Shown piece after piece: positions 53,969-62,056 of a stretch of 64,000 nucleotides of DNA. Source of the stretch: CAYZBF01 sp964476585 (GTDB lineage: Bacteria > Hydrothermota > UBA3072); assembly GCA_964476585.1 (NCBI GenBank), contig CAYZBF010000002.1, forward strand, positions 62,001-126,000, given 5' to 3'. Position numbers and translations under genes: made by a program. Every line of letters begins with the position of its first letter. Position 1 is the first letter of the stretch. The notes beneath the pieces are model-generated. The model saw only the letters and a program-made list of their open reading frames with translations, ran no database searches and was not told the DNA's origin.

Positions 53969-55212
53969 ATAGCAGCTCCTAACGTGGCTAACCTCGTTTC
54001 TATACTCTCATAACCTCTATCTATGTGATAAATCCTTGATATCTCTGTCGTCCCCTCTGCAGCAAGTCCAGCAATTAACAGTGCAGCAGAAGCACGAAGA
54101 TCCGATGCCATAACCTGAGCTCCGCTTAGACATGGGACACCTTTGATAATTACATAGTCAACCTCACGCTTGAGATTTGCTCCCATCCTAACTAATTCTG
54201 GAACATGCATGAAGCGTTCTTCGAAGATTGAGTCCTTGACAACCGAAACACCATTTGATAAGGAAAGGAGGCTGGTAAATTGGGCCTGCATATCAGTAGG
54301 AAAACCTGGATATGGTGCTGTTTCAATATCTATGGGCATTATATCTCCATCCATTCTAACTCCAACACAGTCTTCTTCCAATGAAATAGTAGCCCCAATT
54401 TCCTTTAACTTGGAGAGAATCGATCCAATATAATTGCAGCTAACATCTCTAAGATATATGTCTCCTCCGGTTATAGTAGCTGCTACAGCAAATGTTCCAG
54501 CCTCGATTCGATCAGGGATTACCCTGTATTTGCATCCCGAGAGTTTCTTGACTCCCCTGATCTCAATCTTACGAGTGCCTTCACCCTGAATATCGGCTCC
54601 ACACCTCTTCAGAAAGTTTACAACATCTACAACCTCTGGCTCCATGGCTGCACCTTCAATCATTGTAACCCCATCGGCTTTTACTGCTGCCATCATTGTA
54701 TTGATGGTTGCACCAACTGAAGGACCGTTTGGTCCAAGAAGTAGGATCTTAGAACCTTTCAATCTTTCCCCGTAGCCTTCAATATATCCATGAACCACTG
54801 AGATATCCGCCCCAAGTGCTTTAAGGCCTTTTATATGGAGATCAATGGGTCTGGGGCCAATAGCACACCCTCCAGGTAAAGAAACCCTTGTTCTACCCAA
54901 CCTTGAAAGAAGAGGACCCAGGACGTAATAACTCGCCCTCATTTGTTTAACCAAATTATAAGGGGCCTCAAATCCAACCGCTCCTCTCGTATCAATATAA
55001 ATGGTATCATCTTCTAGAGAGATAGAAACTCCAAGGGTTTCCAATACCCTCTTCATGGTAAAAATATCCCTGACCCTTGGGATATTTTCTATAATAAATT
55101 CATCCTCTGCTAAAAGAGTAGCAGCAAGAATAGGAAGCGTAGAATTCTTAGCACCTTTAACACTAACGTCCCCAACTAATCTCTTCCCGCCTTCAATGAC
55201 AAACTTATCCAT
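53950..55212 (-). CDS. murA: UDP-N-acetylglucosamine 1-carboxyvinyltransferase MurA
   Basis: MurA adds enolpyruvate from PEP to UDP-GlcNAc, the first committed peptidoglycan step. The 420-residue protein has VSVKGAKNSTLPILAATLLA, KQMRASYYVLGPLL, the catalytic loop LPGGCAIGPRPIDLH with the Cys attacked by fosfomycin, GATINTMMAAVKADG, TAPYPGFPTDMQAQFTSLL and LRASAALLIAGLAAEG. Presence of the Cys predicts fosfomycin sensitivity of the enzyme. ATG at 55212 overlaps polX by eight bases. Confidence 0.97.
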   Translation of the reverse strand: MDKFVIEGGKRLVGDVSVKGAKNSTLPILAATLLAEDEFIIENIPRVRDIFTMKRVLETLGVSISLEDDTIYIDTRGAVGFEAPYNLVKQMRASYYVLGPLLSRLGRTRVSLPGGCAIGPRPIDLHIKGLKALGADISVVHGYIEGYGERLKGSKILLLGPNGPSVGATINTMMAAVKADGVTMIEGAAMEPEVVDVVNFLKRCGADIQGEGTRKIEIRGVKKLSGCKYRVIPDRIEAGTFAVAATITGGDIYLRDVSCNYIGSILSKLKEIGATISLEEDCVGVRMDGDIMPIDIETAPYPGFPTDMQAQFTSLLSLSNGVSVVKDSIFEERFMHVPELVRMGANLKREVDYVIIKGVPCLSGAQVMASDLRASAALLIAGLAAEGTTEISRIYHIDRGYESIETRLATLGAAIWRLKE

Positions 55213-56923
55213 TTCTTTTAATTACTTTTAGAAGAGCATTGAGATCCAGGGTATTTATTATTGCATCGGCTGGTATCCATGCCCTTCTGGCAATACCAAC
55301 TCCAAGTACCATCCAATCAAACATCCGTAGATCATGAGCATCGGTATTTATACAAAGTTTAATTCCTTTTTTATAAGCTTTTCTTGCATTATGTAAATTG
55401 AGATCTAATCTATCATAGTAAGAGTTTATTTCAAGGACCTTCCCTTCTGTACTGGCCTTCTCCATTACCCTTTCCAGGTTAACATCATACCCTTTTCTAC
55501 CTGATATGAGACGCCCTGTTGGGTGAGCCAGGATTGTAAGATAGGGATTCTCCAGAGCTTTTTCCATCCTCTCTGTGACTTTCTTTTTAAAGTTAGAATG
55601 TATCGCCCCAATCACAAAATCAAGGGTCTTTAGAACATCATCATCATAGTCAAGGCTTCCATCCGGAAGGATATCGCATTCTATTCCTTTTAATATCTTA
55701 ATTTTATCAAATTCTTCATTGAGTTTATCAATCTCTTCGGACTGTCTTTTAAGTTCGTCAACCGATAATCCATTGGCATAGATTGCAGTTCTTGAATGAT
55801 CCGTGATACCAAGATATAAGTATCCCAATTCAAGAGCTCTTTTAGTAAGTTCTCTAATTGTATTCTCTCCATCTGAGTATTTACTATGAGTGTGGAGATT
55901 TCCTTTTATATCATCATACCCCACCAATTGTGGAAGTTTGCCTTCCATGGCTTTTTGAATCTCTCCTCTATTTTCCCGGATTTCAGGCGGTATAAACTGC
56001 AAATTCAGGAGCTTATAAATCTCCTCCTCAGTTTCACCTGCTACTTTTGTATTATTCTTAAAAACACCGTATTCATTAACTTTTAACCCTTGCTTTAAAG
56101 CTAAGCTGCGAATACGCACGTTGTGGTCCTTTGAACCGGTAAAATACATGAGTGCTGCCCCATATGATTCCTTTGGGATAACACGAAGATCCATCTGTAT
56201 ATCTAAACCTTCTATCACTACAGAGGTCTTTGTCTCACCGGATTCAAGAATTTTCTTTATCTCAGGAAATGAAGTAAACTTCTTCATCACTCTTATGTTG
56301 TCATTTGATTCAACAAGAATGTCTATATCACCTACCGTCTCCTTCATTCTCCTATAGGAGCCTGCAGGAGCTACCCGTGAAACTGAATCAACGCTTTTCA
56401 ACTTACCTACAATCTGATCCACAGTTGCCATAACCTCTCCTATCCCGAAACGTCTTTTCCTTCCCATTCTTTCTTCGTATACCTTTATATTCTCCATAGT
56501 TTTCTCTGCTGTTCTTCCTCCCAACCCTTCTAATTTCTGAAAAGAACCATCTTTTATAACCCTCTTCAGGTCATCTAAATTCTTTATCCCTAATTCTCTA
56601 TGGAGAGCCATAAGTGTCTTTGGACCAAGATCCCTTATCTCAAGAAGAGCAAGAAGGGATTTTGGTATATCCCGAGTAACCTCTTCATACTTAGACATTT
56701 TCCCGGTTTCCAAATATTCCTTAATCTTTTTAGCTATCCCTTCCCCTACACCAGGTATATCTGTAAGAGACCCATTTTTATTTATCTCCTCTATGTCCTC
56801 TGAAAGGTCTTTTATTGCCCGTGCAGCCCGTTCGTATGCTCTTATCTTAAAGAAATTTTCATTTTTTAGGGCTAAAGTTTTAGCGATCTTTGAAAAAATT
56901 TCAGCAACCTCGTAGTTCTTCAT
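55205..56923 (-). CDS. polX: DNA polymerase X family protein with PHP domain
   Basis: This 572-residue protein is a bacterial family X DNA polymerase for base excision repair. Domains in order: an 8-kDa helix-hairpin-helix domain (about 1-90, LTDIPGVGEGIAKKIKEYL), a second hairpin (LEGLGGRTAEKTMENI), the polymerase palm and thumb with the catalytic VGDIDILVES (DxD) near residue 197 and TGSKDHNVRIRSLALKQGLKVNEYGVF, and a C-terminal PHP metallo-nuclease domain (about 340-572) with GNLHTHSKYSDGENT, LGITDHS, GIECDIL and CINTDAHDLRM, giving 3'-5' exonuclease and AP-endonuclease activity. ATG at 56923 starts the operon polX-murA-nadB-hpf-hprK-radical SAM. Confidence 0.96.
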   Translation of the reverse strand: MKNYEVAEIFSKIAKTLALKNENFFKIRAYERAARAIKDLSEDIEEINKNGSLTDIPGVGEGIAKKIKEYLETGKMSKYEEVTRDIPKSLLALLEIRDLGPKTLMALHRELGIKNLDDLKRVIKDGSFQKLEGLGGRTAEKTMENIKVYEERMGRKRRFGIGEVMATVDQIVGKLKSVDSVSRVAPAGSYRRMKETVGDIDILVESNDNIRVMKKFTSFPEIKKILESGETKTSVVIEGLDIQMDLRVIPKESYGAALMYFTGSKDHNVRIRSLALKQGLKVNEYGVFKNNTKVAGETEEEIYKLLNLQFIPPEIRENRGEIQKAMEGKLPQLVGYDDIKGNLHTHSKYSDGENTIRELTKRALELGYLYLGITDHSRTAIYANGLSVDELKRQSEEIDKLNEEFDKIKILKGIECDILPDGSLDYDDDVLKTLDFVIGAIHSNFKKKVTERMEKALENPYLTILAHPTGRLISGRKGYDVNLERVMEKASTEGKVLEINSYYDRLDLNLHNARKAYKKGIKLCINTDAHDLRMFDWMVLGVGIARRAWIPADAIINTLDLNALLKVIKRNG

Positions 56924-56931
56924 TCCTTTTT

Positions 56932-56960
56932 ATTATAATTTCAAAAATATAAAAAGTCAA
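56932..56960 (-). promoter_or_regulatory. Promoter of the polX operon (near-leaderless)
   Basis: On the minus strand TTGACT (56960-56955) and TATAAT (56937-56932) are spaced by 17 bases. The polX ATG begins nine bases after the -10 box, so at most a few bases of leader exist. Confidence 0.75.
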
Positions 56961-57011
56961 CCATCAAACCTCTAACATTCGAGCCAACCCTTTGAGATTT
57001 TACTCAAATTA

Positions 57012-57040
57012 TTGACTTTTACTTTCTAATGAGTTATTAT
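57012..57040 (+). promoter_or_regulatory. Promoter of the TPR protein gene
   Basis: TTGACT (57012-57017) and TATTAT (57035-57040) are spaced by 17 bases. The resulting leader of about 100 bases includes the repeat at 57073-57105. Confidence 0.65.
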
Positions 57041-57072
57041 AAATCTACATCAGTATAGTAGAGTTAGAAAAT

Positions 57073-57105
57073 AACCACAGAGGCATAGAGAACACAAAGT
57101 AGGCT
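57073..57105. repeat. Dispersed CCACAGAG-type repeat
   Basis: AACCACAGAGGCATAGAGAA followed by CACAAAGTAGG. Same family as the elements near 49061 and 27624; here it lies in a transcribed leader. Confidence 0.6.
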
Positions 57106-57146
57106 TCAATTGTATGCTATTCTTGGCATAAGAAAGGAGGTACATT

Positions 57147-57854
57147 ATGCAATATTTACTTTTATTTCTTTCGTTAACAATTCAGGAGAAATTACTTAGA
57201 GTCGATTATCTATATGAGAACCGTCACACAGAAGAAAATTCTCTTGAGGAGAGTAAACTTTTACTTAAAGAAGTGCTTAATGAAGATTCAAAAAATGAAG
57301 CAGCGCTGTGGAAATTTGCTCGATTTTACTACACCTATGGAGATCAATCAACCGACAAAGATGAAAAAATTGACTTTTACGAAAAAGGTAAGGAACTATC
57401 CGAAAAATTGATAAAAATCAACGATAATAATCCCGAAGGGCACTTCTGGCTTGGTGTAAATCACGGAAGGATAGGACAGCAAAGAGGAGTAATGAAATCT
57501 TTATCCCTTGTCCCTACTATAAGAAGAGAATTTGAAAAGACACTGGAGTTGAACCCAGAATATACAGGCGCAATGGATGGCTTGGCTGTATTGTACTATG
57601 AACTCCCGGGCCTCTTTGGTGGAAATTTAGATAGGTCACTTGAATTTCTTAATAAAGCACTTGATATAGACCCCAACTACTCAATCCTCTATATAGACCT
57701 TGCAAAAGTATATATAAAGAAAAGGGAATACAAAATTGCAGAGGATTACCTGAATAAGATGTTGGAATTAACGAACCCCACCCATCCCGCAGATTTCTAT
57801 CTTAAGGATAAAAAAGAAGCGGAAAAGCTGTTGGGAGAAATCGAAGGGAAATAA
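57147..57854 (+). CDS. TPR protein resembling TRAP-associated TatT family
   Basis: This 235-residue protein is built of TPR-like helix pairs. The central segment PEGHFWLGVNHGRIGQQRGVMKSLSLVP followed by ELNPEYTGAMDGLAVLYYELPGLFGGNLDRSLEFLNKAL resembles TRAP-T-associated TatT proteins and related regulator-of-microtubule-type TPR proteins. A weak hydrophobic N terminus (MQYLLLFLSLTIQ) may be a signal peptide. ATG at 57147 has AAAGGAGGT upstream. It is followed 14 bases later by a small secreted protein gene. No TRAP transporter genes are near, so its partner is unknown. Confidence 0.7.
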   Translation: MQYLLLFLSLTIQEKLLRVDYLYENRHTEENSLEESKLLLKEVLNEDSKNEAALWKFARFYYTYGDQSTDKDEKIDFYEKGKELSEKLIKINDNNPEGHFWLGVNHGRIGQQRGVMKSLSLVPTIRREFEKTLELNPEYTGAMDGLAVLYYELPGLFGGNLDRSLEFLNKALDIDPNYSILYIDLAKVYIKKREYKIAEDYLNKMLELTNPTHPADFYLKDKKEAEKLLGEIEGK

Positions 57855-57868
57855 AAAGGGAGGACAGA

Positions 57869-58324
57869 ATGACCAGGTTAATCACTTTACTAATTGTTGG
57901 ATCATTATTTTTCTGTAGTTCTACACAAGCACAGGAGAGTGGGTTTGGATTAGGAGTTGTTATTGGAGCCCCTACTGGAATCGGTGTTAAGGTATGGATG
58001 GGAAAGGAAAAAGCAATTTGTGGAATCGCCGGTTGGTCATTAGAAGAATGGAAATATGTTCATCTCCAAGGGGATTACGTATTCCATAATTTCAACATCT
58101 TTAAATTAGAAGAGGGAAAACTCCCAGTATACTACGGAATCGGAGGAAGGATCGTTATCCAAGACAAAGTAAGATTAGGTATCCGAATCCCAGCAGGTAT
58201 GGATTACTTACTTCCGAAGGCACCTTTAGATATATTCCTTGAACTCGCTCCCCTGCTCTATATAATGCCTGAAACTAAGTTCTATCTTAATGGCTCTATT
58301 GGTATAAGATTCTTCTTCGGGTAA
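57869..58324 (+). CDS. Small exported beta-barrel-like protein
   Basis: This 151-residue protein has a signal peptide (MTRLITLLIVGSLFFCSSTQAQ) and a Gly-rich beta-structured mature part: GFGLGVVIGAPTGIGVKVWMG, YVHLQGDYVFHNFNIF, YYGIGGRIVIQDKVRLGIRIPAGMDYLL and the end NGSIGIRFFFG. The pattern fits a small eight-stranded outer-membrane barrel of the kind annotated as DUF3996 or OmpW-like in other bacteria. ATG at 57869 with GGGAGG upstream is 14 bases after the TPR gene, likely one operon. Function is unknown. Confidence 0.7.
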   Translation: MTRLITLLIVGSLFFCSSTQAQESGFGLGVVIGAPTGIGVKVWMGKEKAICGIAGWSLEEWKYVHLQGDYVFHNFNIFKLEEGKLPVYYGIGGRIVIQDKVRLGIRIPAGMDYLLPKAPLDIFLELAPLLYIMPETKFYLNGSIGIRFFFG

Positions 58325-58377
58325 GTTATAGTCAGGTTAATAAAAATTAGAATCAAAATAGCAGTAGGCAGCAGGGA

Positions 58378-59154
58378 ATGGTTAGCAACGATCATATAAA
58401 ATTTTTAGGAACCGCTGGTGCACGATATGTTGTTGCAAAGCAACTTAGATACTCAGCAGGAACTTTTATCAGAATGAGCCACAAAAACATCATCCTAGAT
58501 CCTGGGCCAGGAACTCTTCTAAGATGTGCAAAATCAAGACCACCTATAGAGGTAACTGACCTTGATGCGATTATATTTACTCACGCACACATTGACCATA
58601 CAAACGATGCAAACATCCTTATAGATGCTATGACAGAAGGAGGCATAAAAAAGAGAGGAATCCTCTTTGCTCCTATTAGCTGCCTTGAGGGCGAAAACCG
58701 AGTTATCTTGAATTATTTGAAGGATCTTTTAGAGAACATAATAATTTTAGAGGAGAATAAAAAATATAACATAGGGGAACTTTCATTTAATACATCCATA
58801 AAACATAAGCATCCCGTTGAAACCTATGGTATAATTTTCAATTTAAATGGAAAGAAGATCTCATTCATGGTAGACACAGAATACTTTCCCGAATTAATTA
58901 AAAGCTATAAGGATTCTTACATATTAGTGTTAAACGTGGTAAGGTATAAACCTCATAAGAGCGGTAAAGTAATGCATCTTTCTATAAGTGATGCCAAAGA
59001 GATTATTCGGAAAATAAAACCTGACAGAGTAATTCTAACACATTTTGGTATGTCAATGCTAAGAGCCAAACCATGGGAAGTTGCGGAAAGATTAACTTCC
59101 GAGTTGGGGGTAGAAGTGCGGGCTGCTTCAGATGGGATGAAAGTAGAACTTTAA
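58378..59154 (+). CDS. Metallo-beta-lactamase-fold hydrolase
   Basis: This 258-residue cytoplasmic protein has the MBL fold. Metal ligands are in IIFTHAHIDHTNDA (HxHxDH, near residue 65), MVDTEY (Asp) and ILTHFGMSMLRA (late His). The N terminus IKFLGTAGARYVVAKQLRYSAGTFI and LDPGPGTLLRCA resemble the group of putative ribonuclease-Z/lactonase-like hydrolases common in anaerobes and archaea, often annotated PhnP-like. Substrate is unknown. It starts with ATG 58378; the ribosome binding site is weak. The next gene's start lies 44 bases after its stop. Confidence 0.85.
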   Translation: MVSNDHIKFLGTAGARYVVAKQLRYSAGTFIRMSHKNIILDPGPGTLLRCAKSRPPIEVTDLDAIIFTHAHIDHTNDANILIDAMTEGGIKKRGILFAPISCLEGENRVILNYLKDLLENIIILEENKKYNIGELSFNTSIKHKHPVETYGIIFNLNGKKISFMVDTEYFPELIKSYKDSYILVLNVVRYKPHKSGKVMHLSISDAKEIIRKIKPDRVILTHFGMSMLRAKPWEVAERLTSELGVEVRAASDGMKVEL

Positions 59155-59198
59155 GGGTAATCTATTTCAACCATCCTCTCGGCAGGAAGGAGGAAGTT

Positions 59199-60161
59199 AT
59201 GAAAACAAGAAAATTAGGTTATACTGATTTAAATCTGACAACTATTGGCCTGGGAACATGGGCAATAGGAGGTGGTGGTTGGAAATTTGGATGGGGTCCA
59301 CAGTATGATAAAGACTCGATAGACACCATTTTATATGCGCTAGAATTAGGAGTTAACTGGATCGATACAGCGCCGATTTATGGATTTGGCCATTCTGAAG
59401 AAATAATAGGTAAAGCTATGGAAGGATTAGACAAAAGACCTTTCATTTCAACCAAATGTGGTCGGAGATGGGATAAGGATGGTAATATTTTTGGAAGACT
59501 TAAAAGAGATAGTATCCGAAGAGAAGTTGAAGAAAGTCTAAAGAGACTAAAAGTTGATGTTATTGATCTTTATCAAATTCACTGGCCAATACCTGATGAG
59601 GATATTGAAGAGGCCTGGGAAACAATAGCAGATTTTATAGAAGAAGGTGTAATCCATTATGGAGGAGTCTCAAACTTTTCTCTAGAACAAATGGACCGAG
59701 TCCATGCGATTCACCCTGTAGCATCTCTACAACCACCCTATAGTCTGCTCAAGCGTGAGGTGGAAGACAAACTTCTTCCTTATTGTAAAGAGAACAATAT
59801 CGGAGTCATTGTATATAGCCCAATGCAAAAGGGTTTGCTAACGGGAAGGTTTAGCAAAGAGAGAATCCAAAACCTGCCTAAGGATGACCACCGCAGCAGA
59901 GATCCGGACTTTCTCGAACCGAAAATAACTTTCAATCTTAAACTGATTGAGGCCTTAGGTCCCATTGCAAAAAAGAATAATAAAACCTTAGCACAGTTAG
60001 CCATAGCATGGACCTTAAGAAAAGAAGAGGTGACTGCTGCCATTGTTGGCGTAAGAGTGGCGTTTCAAATTGAAGAAACTGCAGAGGCTTCCAACTGGAA
60101 GCTTTCAGAAGAAGATATTACAAAAGTAGATGAGATTCTAAAGGAAAAAGAAGTCAAATAG
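59199..60161 (+). CDS. Aldo/keto reductase
   Basis: The protein (320 residues from ATG 59199, with AGGAGGAAG six bases upstream) is an NADPH-dependent oxidoreductase with a TIM barrel. It shows MKTRKLGYTDLNLTTIGLGTWAIGGGGW, the catalytic Asp and Tyr in NWIDTAPIYGFGHSEEIIGKAM, the Lys in ISTKCGRRW, the His in LYQIHWPIPDEDI and the cofactor end AIVGVRVAFQIEETAEA. It resembles the AKR group of L-glyceraldehyde reductase/YghZ-like or inositol-dehydrogenase-like enzymes. A longer frame upstream to 59073 overlaps the MBL gene and is rejected. Substrate is unknown. Confidence 0.92.
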   Translation: MKTRKLGYTDLNLTTIGLGTWAIGGGGWKFGWGPQYDKDSIDTILYALELGVNWIDTAPIYGFGHSEEIIGKAMEGLDKRPFISTKCGRRWDKDGNIFGRLKRDSIRREVEESLKRLKVDVIDLYQIHWPIPDEDIEEAWETIADFIEEGVIHYGGVSNFSLEQMDRVHAIHPVASLQPPYSLLKREVEDKLLPYCKENNIGVIVYSPMQKGLLTGRFSKERIQNLPKDDHRSRDPDFLEPKITFNLKLIEALGPIAKKNNKTLAQLAIAWTLRKEEVTAAIVGVRVAFQIEETAEASNWKLSEEDITKVDEILKEKEVK

Positions 60162-60584
60162 TACTGGTGGTAATAAAGTAATCTTTGATCTTTTTCCTTC
60201 TCCCCAAAAGTCCCAATTCTATATAAAGAATAATCATCACTATACTACCTAAATGTAACATTTCCATACAGAGATATGGGTAGGTATGTATGAGAAAGAA
60301 TAACAAAAATGATAATAAATCCTTGACAAATTAAGAATTTTTCATTATAAGCTGATTAAATGAGTCAAGTGTGCTTTTCTAAAAAAGTGGGAAAGTTCAT
60401 GCACTTGGTGGTACAGTTAGAAAGTTAAAAATAATGTCAAAGGAAAGGACTAAACAATTAAGGGTGGCTAAAATCCATAAAAAGTTCATAAAACTTTGTC
60501 ATGTACATTTCAGTAATGAAAATTCAAACTCTTACAGAGTGATACGAAGGTCAACATGGGCAAAGTCCTTTTAAAGGGGGTAAT
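60162..60584. other. Intergenic region holding a promoter and a long leader
   Basis: No gene is supported in these 423 bases. The first half is AT-rich; a consensus promoter at 60323-60351 starts a leader of about 225 bases before the GntP gene. The leader has few strong stems; a CCTT/AAGG stem of four pairs can form next to the ribosome binding site (about 60567-60577). No known riboswitch was recognised. Confidence 0.5.
60323..60351 (+). promoter_or_regulatory. Consensus promoter of the GntP gene
   Basis: TTGACA (60323-60328) and TATAAG (60346-60351) are spaced by 17 bases. Confidence 0.75.
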
Positions 60585-61928
60585 ATGGTACAAGGACCAA
60601 TGTTGATAGTTATATTAGTATGCAGTGTGTTATTCATAGTGGTGATGACTGCAAAGGTTAGATTGAATGCTTTCATCGTGCTGCTTTTAGCAGCTTTTGG
60701 GGTCGGACTATTTACCGGTCTGCCATTAGATAAAATTACTGGGGCGATAAGAAACGGCTTTGGAGGAACCCTGGGCTATATTGGAATTGTAATTATTGCA
60801 GGGACTATTATTGGCACAATCTTAGAAAAGACAGGAGCAGCTCTCAGTATGGCTAACTGCATTTTAAGAATTGTGGGTAAGAAGCGAGCCGATTTAGCCG
60901 TGAGTATAGCAGGATATATCGTATCTATTCCTGTATTTTGTGATTCAGGTTTTGTCATACTAACGCCCTTAAATAAAGCACTTGCAGAAAGAACTAAGCG
61001 TTCCATGGCGGTTATGGGAACTGCGCTGGCAACAGGCCTTTATGCAACTCATGTGTTTGTGCCACCTACTCCCGGACCCATTGCTGCCGCAGGGCTCCTG
61101 GGAGCCGATTTAGGTAGGGTTATCCTATTGGGACTCATTGTTTCTGTCCCGGCTATGCTCATTGGTTGGGTTTGGGCCAGAAAAATTGGAGGAAAATTTG
61201 ACATTGAAGCCAAGCCTGAATTCACATATGATGAATTAATAGCAAAATATGGCGGATTTCCAAATGCAGCTCACTCCTTTGCACCTCTGGTTATTCCAAT
61301 ATTACTGATAGCATTAAAATCAGTGGCAGCCTTTCCTACCCATCCTTTCGGGACAGGAACTACATCATCAATCATTCAATTTATTGGTGACCCAGTAACA
61401 GCTCTTTTAATCGGTGTCTTTATAGCACTGTCGTTGGTTAAGAAATGGAATGAAGAAGTATTAAGGGGCTGGATAGGACATGGGATAGTCAATGCTGCTG
61501 TAATACTTGCTATCACCGGTGCTGGTGGGTCTTTCGGACAGATCATTAAAACCACTCCAATTGGTGATTATCTGGGTAACATATTAGCACCTCTTGGACT
61601 TGGAATCTTCTTACCATTCATCATAGCCGCCGCATTAAAGACTGCCCAGGGTTCATCAACCGTGGCTATGATTACAACACCTGCAATCATTGGTTCATTA
61701 CTGCCCATGTTAGGGTTAGCTGGTCCCTGGGGTAGAGTGCTTACAGTCCTTGCAATTGGTGCAGGAGCAATGACTGTTTCCCACGCAAATGATAGTTACT
61801 TCTGGGTTGTATCTCGCTTTTCGGGCATGGATGTTCCAACTGCTTATAAGGTTTATACTACAGCTACCTTGGTCCTCGGATTAGTCTCTATGGCAGTAAT
61901 CGCTATAATGGCAGTGATCATTCTATAG
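60585..61928 (+). CDS. GntP-family H+:organic acid symporter
   Basis: This 447-residue inner-membrane protein belongs to the GntP family, which imports gluconate, other sugar acids, D-serine or similar hydroxy acids with protons. About 12-14 membrane segments are seen. Family signatures are GFGGTLGYIGIVIIAGTIIGTILEKTGAA, SIPVFCDSGFVILTPLNKALAERT, THVFVPPTPGPIAAAGLLGADLG, ALKTAQGSSTVAMITTPAII and the end VSHANDSYFWVVSRF. ATG at 60585 has AAAGGGGG upstream. The following gene is a secreted C69 peptidase, so an amino acid or small peptide-derived acid is possible as substrate, which is inference. Confidence 0.93.
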   Translation: MVQGPMLIVILVCSVLFIVVMTAKVRLNAFIVLLLAAFGVGLFTGLPLDKITGAIRNGFGGTLGYIGIVIIAGTIIGTILEKTGAALSMANCILRIVGKKRADLAVSIAGYIVSIPVFCDSGFVILTPLNKALAERTKRSMAVMGTALATGLYATHVFVPPTPGPIAAAGLLGADLGRVILLGLIVSVPAMLIGWVWARKIGGKFDIEAKPEFTYDELIAKYGGFPNAAHSFAPLVIPILLIALKSVAAFPTHPFGTGTTSSIIQFIGDPVTALLIGVFIALSLVKKWNEEVLRGWIGHGIVNAAVILAITGAGGSFGQIIKTTPIGDYLGNILAPLGLGIFLPFIIAAALKTAQGSSTVAMITTPAIIGSLLPMLGLAGPWGRVLTVLAIGAGAMTVSHANDSYFWVVSRFSGMDVPTAYKVYTTATLVLGLVSMAVIAIMAVIIL

Positions 61929-62056
61929 AAAATGCATGATGGCACGAGTGGTAAGTAAAAATTTGGGATAAAAAGGGAGGTTTATCATGGACTTTCGCTA
62001 AAGCGGCCAACAATAAAGGTATCAGGGAATATTTTAACCTTAAAAAGGGAGGTAAA

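Noticed and set aside
59073..59198. 42-residue N-terminal extension of the aldo/keto reductase
   Set aside because: It overlaps the end of the MBL gene in another frame, while the ATG at 59199 has a strong ribosome binding site and starts the conserved domain.
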